Assembly (NCBI GenBank): GCA_023395555.1
Contig: JAEWYQ010000058.1
Location: 1 to 37,529 of the forward strand
Direction of reading: 5' to 3'
Length of the DNA stretch: 37,529 bases
Source: Bacillota bacterium
GTDB lineage: Bacteria > Bacillota > Clostridia > Lachnospirales > Lachnospiraceae
The notes under the pieces: model-generated
Told to the model about the DNA's origin: nothing
Database searches by the model: none
What the model saw: the letters and a program-made list of their open reading frames with translations, nothing else
In this document: positions 32,260 through 37,529 of the stretch, in pieces
How the letters are laid out: each line of letters opens with the position of its first letter
Position numbering within the stretch: the first letter of the stretch is position 1
Program-made: the position numbers and the translations under genes

Positions 32260-34488
32260 ATGATGAGACAGGAATGGTATGATTTTAAACCAGGCAGTTG
32301 GATGACCGGAGTTAATGTAAGAAGCTTCATTCAACATAACTATACACCCTACGAAGGGGATGAAAGCTTCCTGACCGGGCCCACTGCCCGGACAACTCAG
32401 CTCTGGGAGAAGGTAATGGAGCTGATGAAGGAAGAGAACAGCAAGGGGATTCTGGAGGCGGAGACAGAGAAGCCCTCTACCATCACCGCCTTTGGTGCCG
32501 GGTACCTGGATAAAGAGAATGAGATCATTGTCGGATTTCAGACAGATAAGCCCTTGAAGCGCGGCATTATGCCCAACGGAGGAATCCGGGTGGTTAAGAA
32601 TGCCCTGGAAGCTTATGGCTACCATTTGGATAAGAAAACAGAGGAGATATACTCAGAAAATAGAAAGACCCACAACGACGGGGTATTTGATGCCTATACC
32701 GATGCCATGAAGAAGGCAAGGCACAGCGGTATTATTACCGGACTTCCCGATGCTTACGGCAGAGGAAGAATTATCGGCGACTACCGCAGGGTAGCGCTGT
32801 ATGGTGTGGATTTCCTCATCGAGGAGAAGGCGGAGGAGAAGAAGCTCTTAGAGATCCCGATTCTGGAAGCCCCGGACATCCGTCTGCGGGAGGAAATCAG
32901 CGAGCAGATTGGTGCGTTAAAACAGCTTAAGGCGATGGCGGTATCCTATGGATATGATATCAGCCAGCCGGCGAAGAATTCCTTTGAAGCCACCCAGTGG
33001 ACCTATTTTGCCTACTTGGGTGCCATCAAGGAACAGGACGGCGCGGCCATGAGCCTTGGAAGGGTCACCACCTTCCTGGATATTTATTATGAGAGGGATC
33101 TGAAGCAGGGATTGGCTACGGAGGAGGAGATCCAGGAGCTGATGGACCAGTTTGTAATGAAGCTGAGAATGGTTCGTTTCCTGCGTACCCCTTCCTATAA
33201 TGATCTGTTCTCCGGCGATCCCACCTGGGTAACGGAATCCATCGGAGGAATGGGACTGGACGGACGTACCCTGGTTACCAAGAGCAGTTTCCGTGTGCTT
33301 CATACCCTTTATAACCTGGGACCCGCACCGGAGCCCAATCTCACTGTGCTGTGGTCCGTATTCCTTCCGGATGCATTTAAGAAATATTGTGCCAAGGTGT
33401 CCATCGATACCAGCTCCATCCAGTATGAGAGCGATGATCTTATGCGTGAAGTATGGGGAGATGATTACGGCATCGCCTGCTGTGTGTCCGCTATGCGGCT
33501 GGGCAAGCAGATGCAGTTCTTCGGTGCCCGTGCCAATCTGGCCAAGGCTCTGTTGTATGCCATCAACGGGGGCAAGGACGAGATCTACGGCGAGCAGGTA
33601 GGGCCGATGTTTGCACCGGTTACAGGGGATTATCTGGATTATGACGAGGTAATGTCCAAGTTTGACCAGACTCTGGACTGGTTGTCCGAGCTGTACATTA
33701 ACACCCTGAATGTAATTCACTACATGCATGATAAATATAATTATGAGCGTCTTCAGATGGCGCTGCATGATATTAATATTCTTCGTACGGAAGCCTGCGG
33801 TATCGCAGGGCTGTCGGTGGTAGCAGATTCCCTGTCTGCTATCAAATATGCGAAGGTAAAGGTGATCCGCAATGAAGCCGGTCTTGCCGTAGACTATGAA
33901 ATCGAAGGGGAATATCCCGCATACGGCAATAATGATGACCGCGTGGATCAGATTGCAATCGATATTGTTGAGAAATTCATGAATAAGCTGCGCAAGGTTA
34001 AGACCTATCGGGAAGCAAAGCAGACACTTTCCGTATTGACCATTACCTCTAACGTAGTGTATGGTAAGAAAACGGGAAGTACTCCCGACGGACGTAAGAA
34101 GGGGGATCCTTTTGCTCCCGGTGCCAATCCCATGCACGGAAGAGATAAGAAGGGTGCGCTGGCATCCATGGCTTCGGTAGCCAAGCTGCCCTATAAGCAT
34201 GCGGAGGATGGAATTTCTTATACCTTCTCCATCGTTCCGAAGGCTTTGGGTAAGACTGGGGAACAGCGGACTGAGAATCTGAGCAACCTGCTGGATGGAT
34301 ATTTCAAGAGCAGAGGCCATCATATCAATGTCAATGTATTTGACCGTGAGACCCTGCTGGATGCCATGGATCATCCGGAAAAGTATCCTCAGCTCACCAT
34401 CCGCGTATCCGGTTATGCGGTGAACTTTATTAAGCTGAGCCGTGAGCAGCAGCTGGATGTTATTAACCGTACCTTCCATGAACGTTAG
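32260..34488 (+). CDS. pflB: Formate acetyltransferase (pyruvate formate-lyase)
   Basis: A 742-residue glycyl-radical enzyme that converts pyruvate and CoA to acetyl-CoA and formate in fermentation. The adjacent catalytic cysteines are Cys407-Cys408 in [13 protein letters not shown], and the radical glycine is Gly718 in [26 protein letters not shown] and [20 protein letters not shown] are typical of true PFL rather than glycerol dehydratase or choline lyase relatives. The length is close to the E. coli enzyme (760). The ATG at 32260 is nine bases after GAAAGG; upstream in-frame codons lack a site. The activase gene follows after a folded intergenic region. Confidence 0.97.
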   Translation: MMRQEWYDFKPGSWMTGVNVRSFIQHNYTPYEGDESFLTGPTARTTQLWEKVMELMKEENSKGILEAETEKPSTITAFGAGYLDKENEIIVGFQTDKPLKRGIMPNGGIRVVKNALEAYGYHLDKKTEEIYSENRKTHNDGVFDAYTDAMKKARHSGIITGLPDAYGRGRIIGDYRRVALYGVDFLIEEKAEEKKLLEIPILEAPDIRLREEISEQIGALKQLKAMAVSYGYDISQPAKNSFEATQWTYFAYLGAIKEQDGAAMSLGRVTTFLDIYYERDLKQGLATEEEIQELMDQFVMKLRMVRFLRTPSYNDLFSGDPTWVTESIGGMGLDGRTLVTKSSFRVLHTLYNLGPAPEPNLTVLWSVFLPDAFKKYCAKVSIDTSSIQYESDDLMREVWGDDYGIACCVSAMRLGKQMQFFGARANLAKALLYAINGGKDEIYGEQVGPMFAPVTGDYLDYDEVMSKFDQTLDWLSELYINTLNVIHYMHDKYNYERLQMALHDINILRTEACGIAGLSVVADSLSAIKYAKVKVIRNEAGLAVDYEIEGEYPAYGNNDDRVDQIAIDIVEKFMNKLRKVKTYREAKQTLSVLTITSNVVYGKKTGSTPDGRKKGDPFAPGANPMHGRDKKGALASMASVAKLPYKHAEDGISYTFSIVPKALGKTGEQRTENLSNLLDGYFKSRGHHINVNVFDRETLLDAMDHPEKYPQLTIRVSGYAVNFIKLSREQQLDVINRTFHER

Positions 34489-34750
34489 AATTTAGCAAGA
34501 TAGATCCCGGCAGAGGTACGTGAATCTGCCGGAAAGCAATGAAGTGAAGTCCGGGTATAGGGCTCTGTCATTGAAGGAAGAAGAACCTATGATCAGCATG
34601 GCTGCATACCGGACTTCTTCCTTCTTTTTAACGAATGATAGAATTTTAACAAAGAAATGGATTACTGAGGATAGAAGGATATAAGCAAATGGAAAGAATT
34701 CAATGAATGGCCGGAATTCAGTTAATGGCCCGCGAGAGGAGAGCGAGTGC
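34489..34750 (+). promoter_or_regulatory. Switch-like RNA region between pflB and pflA
   Basis: Hairpin P1: CCGGCAGA/TCTGCCGG (34507-34514 with 34525-34532). P2: CAATGA/TCATTG (34538-34543 with 34568-34573), enclosing AGTCC/GGGCT. Terminator form: an 11-bp perfect stem, 34573-34583 with 34614-34624, then TTTTTA. Competing form: 34546-34558 with 34606-34617, which uses part of the same 3' arm. Two compact stems followed by mutually exclusive terminator and antiterminator pairings look like a riboswitch or attenuator. I do not recognise a known class. Confidence 0.5.
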
Positions 34751-35491
34751 ATGAGTGTATTAGGCAGGATACATTCTTTAGAAAGTTTTGGAACAGTGGA
34801 TGGCCCGGGAATACGATTTGTGGTATTTCTTCAGGGCTGTCCTCTGCGCTGTAAGTTCTGTCATAACCCGGATACCTGGGATACCCATAAGGGAACGGAG
34901 TATTCGCCGGAAGAGCTGTATCAGGAGATTATACAATATAAATCCTATTTGGAGTTTTCCAAGGGGGGAGTGACCTTCACCGGAGGGGAGCCCCTGCTTC
35001 AGGCCCCGTTTGTCCTGGAGGTATGCAAGCTGCTGAAAGCCCAGGGGATTTCCGTTGCCATTGATACCTCCGGTTTCATATGGAATGATGCGGTGAAGGA
35101 GGTTCTGGAATATACGGACCTGGTATTGCTGGATATTAAGAATTATGATCCCATTGTATACAAGGAGGTTACGGGAGTGCCGCTGGACCCCACCCTTCGC
35201 ACCCTGGATTATCTCAGGGAGCATAAAATTGAAACCTGGATCAGGTATGTGCTTGTTCCGGGTCTGACGGATAATCTGGACAGCGTAAGGGATTTATCCA
35301 GGCACCTGGATCAATATCCCAATGTATCAAGGATTGAGCTGCTGCCTTTTCATAAAATGGGCGAGTATAAATGGAAGGAGCTGGGGTTGTCTTATACTCT
35401 GGCCGATACGAAGGAGCCGGAAAAGGAATTGATTCGGGAGGTCAGGGAGATATTGTCGGAAAATGGAAAGAAGGTTTTTTCCGGTTCGTGA
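34751..35491 (+). CDS. pflA: Pyruvate formate-lyase activating enzyme
   Basis: A 246-residue radical SAM enzyme that installs the glycyl radical on PflB. The [4Fe-4S] cluster cysteines are Cys30, Cys34 and Cys37 in CPLRCKFCHNP; VTFTGGEPLLQ and the LLDIKNYDP strand bind S-adenosylmethionine, and WIRYVLVPGLTD is typical of this family. The ATG at 34751 is used, with GGAGAG ten bases ahead; an upstream in-frame ATG at 34703 would add 16 residues that relatives lack. It follows pflB in the usual order, but with a structured 262-base gap. Confidence 0.95.
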   Translation: MSVLGRIHSLESFGTVDGPGIRFVVFLQGCPLRCKFCHNPDTWDTHKGTEYSPEELYQEIIQYKSYLEFSKGGVTFTGGEPLLQAPFVLEVCKLLKAQGISVAIDTSGFIWNDAVKEVLEYTDLVLLDIKNYDPIVYKEVTGVPLDPTLRTLDYLREHKIETWIRYVLVPGLTDNLDSVRDLSRHLDQYPNVSRIELLPFHKMGEYKWKELGLSYTLADTKEPEKELIREVREILSENGKKVFSGS

Positions 35492-35527
35492 CCGAGAGGG
35501 GAGAGATTTCCTTATCGTATAGAAAAG

Positions 35528-35584
35528 CTTGTCCCCAAGCGGATTCTTTATATCCATTGAGAAGAATAGAGATACGGGGACAAG
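35528..35584 (+). repeat. Hairpin in the leader of the ECF S-component gene
   Basis: CTTGTCCCC (35528-35536) pairs exactly with GGGGACAAG (35576-35584). A nested helix ATTCTT/AAGAAT (35543-35548 with 35562-35567) lies within the loop. It ends about 42 bases before the ribosome binding site, and no known riboswitch is recognised. Confidence 0.45.
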
Positions 35585-35638
35585 AAGTTGGAAGTTCAGA
35601 TTTGTGTTCTCGAATTATAAGTGATAAGGGAGGTATGT

Positions 35639-36184
35639 ATGATGAAATTGCAAAAGTTCACCATAAAAGATATCGTATTTATCGCAATTCTGTCCGCCGC
35701 GCTGGTACTGGCGGGGCTGCTGGTAATGCCCCTGGTAATGTCCAGCACCTTATTCGGGTTAAGAAATATGGCCTCTGCTATTCTTTATTCCATCTTTGTT
35801 GTGATCGGTTTGATGAAGGTGCGAAAAATCGGAACCCTGACCTTGACCGGTTTGTTCCACGGCTCCGTCCTTCTTATGATGAGTCCGGTGATGTTCTGGA
35901 ATATGATAATCGGGGGTTTGGTAAGTGAGCTTATTACCTGGCTCATTTTCCGCAATTATGATAAGGATGTAGCAAAGCTGCTGGCAACGACATTATTTAT
36001 ACCGTTAACCGTTCCTGTGACGCTGGTGTTCACCATGCTTCTCCACGGACAATCCATAGGGGAGATCCTCAACCGTCCGGTGCTGTCGGGAGGACTTTTT
36101 ATTGCAACCATCCTGTTGAGCTACGCGGGGGCGAGAATTGGTTATAAAATCGGATGTGAGCTTCAAAGAGCGGGGAAATTATAG
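35639..36184 (+). CDS. MptD-family putative ECF transporter S component
   Basis: A 181-residue membrane protein with five or six hydrophobic helices (VFIAILSAALVLAGLLVMPL; NMASAILYSIFVVIGLM; FHGSVLLMMSPVMFWNMIIGG; LLATTLFIPLTVPVTLVF; SGGLFIATILLSYAGARIG). The opening KFTIKDIVFIAILSA is typical of substrate-binding (S) subunits of ECF vitamin transporters, and the MptD family fits best. It should capture a small solute and pass it to an EcfT/EcfA module. That module follows but is broken here, so this S protein may rely on a module encoded elsewhere. The ATG at 35639 is five bases after AAGGGAGG. Confidence 0.7.
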   Translation: MMKLQKFTIKDIVFIAILSAALVLAGLLVMPLVMSSTLFGLRNMASAILYSIFVVIGLMKVRKIGTLTLTGLFHGSVLLMMSPVMFWNMIIGGLVSELITWLIFRNYDKDVAKLLATTLFIPLTVPVTLVFTMLLHGQSIGEILNRPVLSGGLFIATILLSYAGARIGYKIGCELQRAGKL

Positions 36185-36562
36185 ATGGAGAAGCTGTATG
36201 TCAAGAGACCTATCTATCCTTTGATCAGCCTTCTGTCTTCCGTGGCAGTGTTCTGCATCGGCCTGCTGGTGTCCAAGCGCCTGGCAATTCTGTATTTACT
36301 GGCGGCTTTGACGCTTATCTATATTCTCTTTGGCTATACCCGTGTTCTGGTCCGTGCAATTCCCTTGTTTCTGCTGATCGGCACTGTGATTGGAGCGGGG
36401 GCGGTATTGACCAGCAGACAATACATGGCCGGTATCCAGACCTTGGGGAGAACCCTGCTGCTTGCCTATTCCTTCCCTATGCGGATACCGTATATTGGCT
36501 GGAGAAGGGGAGGGTGCTTCCTTATGAAGCTCTGCCGAAGGATTTTCTACAGCATGGTGTGA
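36185..36562 (+). pseudogene. Truncated EcfT fused out of frame to an ATPase tail
   Basis: The frame starts one base after the S-component stop and encodes the N-terminal half of a transmembrane EcfT (VKRPIYPLISLLSSVAVFCIGLL, LAILYLLAALTLIYILFG, VRAIPLFLLIGTVIGAG, then the conserved TLGRTLLLAYS). At about 36470 the similarity stops, and the remaining residues (MRIPYIGWRRGGCFLMKLC) are an out-of-frame reading of an ATPase end. EcfT proteins are 230-270 residues with the coupling helices in the second half, which is absent. The gene is therefore unlikely to work. Confidence 0.75.
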
Positions 36563-37371
36563 TTCCCTGGAGCGCGGATATCGAATACAGTGGTAATAAT
36601 GCGGATGATAGGAACCAGAAGCAGGGAAGGAAGGCTCTGTCCGGCTATGGATTGCAAACTTCAGAAGGTTTGCTGTCACAGCCCTGCTTTCGTATGGAAG
36701 GAATGGGGTATTCTATAGAAGGAAAACAAATTTTAAGGGATCTGAGCCTTACTCTGCACAGGGGAGAACGGGTTGTAATACTTGGAGAAAATGGATCGGG
36801 AAAGACTATTTTTCTGCGCTTGTTAGCCAGATTAATCAGGCCCACACAGGGGAGCCTGGAGCAGTTTCTGGAGCCGGGCAATGCGAAGCGCCCCTCCAGG
36901 GATTGGTACAGAAAGCTGGGATATGTGTATCAGAATCCGAATTATCAGCTGTTTATGCCTACTGTGTTCCAGGAGGTGGCATATCAATCCTCCGGAAAAG
37001 AAATAGCGGAGGAGATGATACAGCGGTTTGAACTGGAGGAGCTGAGGAACAGGCATCCCCAATCCCTTTCCGAAGGCCAGAAGAGAAGGCTTACCATTGC
37101 CTGCATCATGGCGATGGAGCCCCGGGTGCTTCTGCTGGATGAGCCCACAGTGGGGCAGGATTACAATGGCTTAACCAACATCCTCCGTCAGCTGAAGCTG
37201 CTGCATGAGAAAAACAATCCCGCCATGATAACCATTACCCATGATTTCCGGTGTGCCAGGGCTTTTGCAGACCGTATTCTGTGGATCAAGCAGGGCAGAC
37301 TTTACAAGGATGGGGGAGTGGAGCTGGCAGAGGAGTATTTTAAGGAGCTATCCTTTGTGCCGGAGCAGTAA
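36481..37371 (+). pseudogene. EcfA remnant: tail of ATPase 1 plus complete ATPase domain 2
   Basis: Read in frame from 36481, the sequence opens with ADTVYWLEKGRVLPYEALP, the end of an ABC ATPase domain, then a linker, then one complete ATPase domain: Walker A GENGSGKTI, Q-loop YVYQNPNYQLF, signature LSEGQKRR, Walker B VLLLDEPTVGQD and the H-loop His in TITHDF. In double-length EcfA proteins this is the second half; the first half is missing. Walker A has Ile where Thr is usual, and the signature has Glu for Gly. A GTG at 36514 with a purine-rich stretch before it could allow translation of the intact domain. Confidence 0.7.
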
Positions 37372-37420
37372 GGAACGGTAACCTTGAATAGGACATTCCT
37401 TGCACGTTCATTTCATCAAA

Positions 37421-37514
37421 TATGAATCAAGTGTGAATCAGATATGAATCAACTGTAAACAAATTTTTAACAATAGCACCTCTCCCTGTTTTTTCGGTAT
37501 TTATATGGTACAAT
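37421..37514 (+). promoter_or_regulatory. Four tandem 11-bp repeats upstream of a -10 box
   Basis: TATGAATCAAG, TGTGAATCAGA, TATGAATCAAC and the weaker TGTAAACAAAT follow each other without gaps (37421-37464). TACAAT (37509-37514) is a likely -10 with a poor -35 (TGTTTT, 37487-37492). Direct repeats at one helical turn are the way OmpR/PhoB-type activators bind, so the gene to the right of the window is probably under such control. Confidence 0.6.
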
Positions 37515-37529
37515 TCTTAAGTGAAGTAT

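Noticed and set aside
32917..34479. 520-codon minus-strand ORF opposite pflB
   Set aside because: Shadow caused by pflB codon bias; no start signal and no recognisable domain.
34590..34688. Short ORF starting MISMAAYRTSS inside the pflB-pflA gap
   Set aside because: Lies within the terminator stem, lacks conserved features and has only a weak GGAAG before it.

Overview
The window reads as a chromosome segment of an anaerobic, Gram-positive Clostridia, most likely a Lachnospiraceae-type organism. This is inferred from gene content: rubredoxin, Rex, pyruvate formate-lyase with its activase, a CD3324-family protein, a BceRS-BceAB module, many TTG/GTG starts behind strong AGGAGG sites, and textbook sigma-A promoters. 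No rRNA, tRNA, CRISPR array or complete insertion sequence was seen.

Layout. 1-1819: remains of an MFS transporter, a short-chain dehydrogenase and a degenerate paralogue of it. 1828-5128: rubredoxin, the tRNA t6A dehydratase TcdA, an HD-domain protein, a frameshifted DUF554 membrane protein, a large nested hairpin and a small membrane protein. 5125-10306: a probable 2-oxoglutarate/glutamate branch (Re-citrate synthase-like enzyme plus isocitrate dehydrogenase), a GntR/FCD regulator whose type of operator overlaps the first promoter, and a PII-like protein paired with a cation/proton antiporter. 10325-16387: an ABC-F ATPase on the minus strand, then a plus-strand run of rex, a coiled-coil protein, acpS, the NAD(P)HX repair enzyme and a MazF toxin with no antitoxin beside it. 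16866-21636: a MalT-like LuxR regulator followed by a truncated sugar permease, a histidine phosphatase overlapping rlmH, and a ferritin-like protein. 21751-27224: a DUF1062 protein with a possible leader peptide, and a complete Bce-type peptide sensing/resistance module with its operator. 27298-29155 (minus strand): CD3324 family, a cold-shock protein with a terminator-like hairpin in its leader, a 154-bp MITE-like palindrome with a 10-bp target duplication, and a cytoplasmic-type amidase. 29464-35491: a PilZ protein, a FliK-like protein, pflB and pflA, with a switch-like RNA structure between the last two. 35639-37371: an ECF transporter locus damaged by a deletion that joins half of EcfT to the tail of the first ATPase domain. 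The window ends in a promoter region with four tandem 11-bp repeats.

Two themes recur. First, decay: an MFS gene, a sugar permease, an ECF T/A pair and DUF554 are all broken, and one SDR copy has lost its active site, so uptake functions are being lost here. Second, leader RNA and operator structure: several genes (pflA, cspA, the DUF1062 gene, the ECF S gene) have folded 5' regions not explained by simple promoters and terminators. The clearest discrete object is the MITE at 28353-28506. The most suggestive candidate for undescribed regulation is the alternative-pairing region between pflB and pflA.
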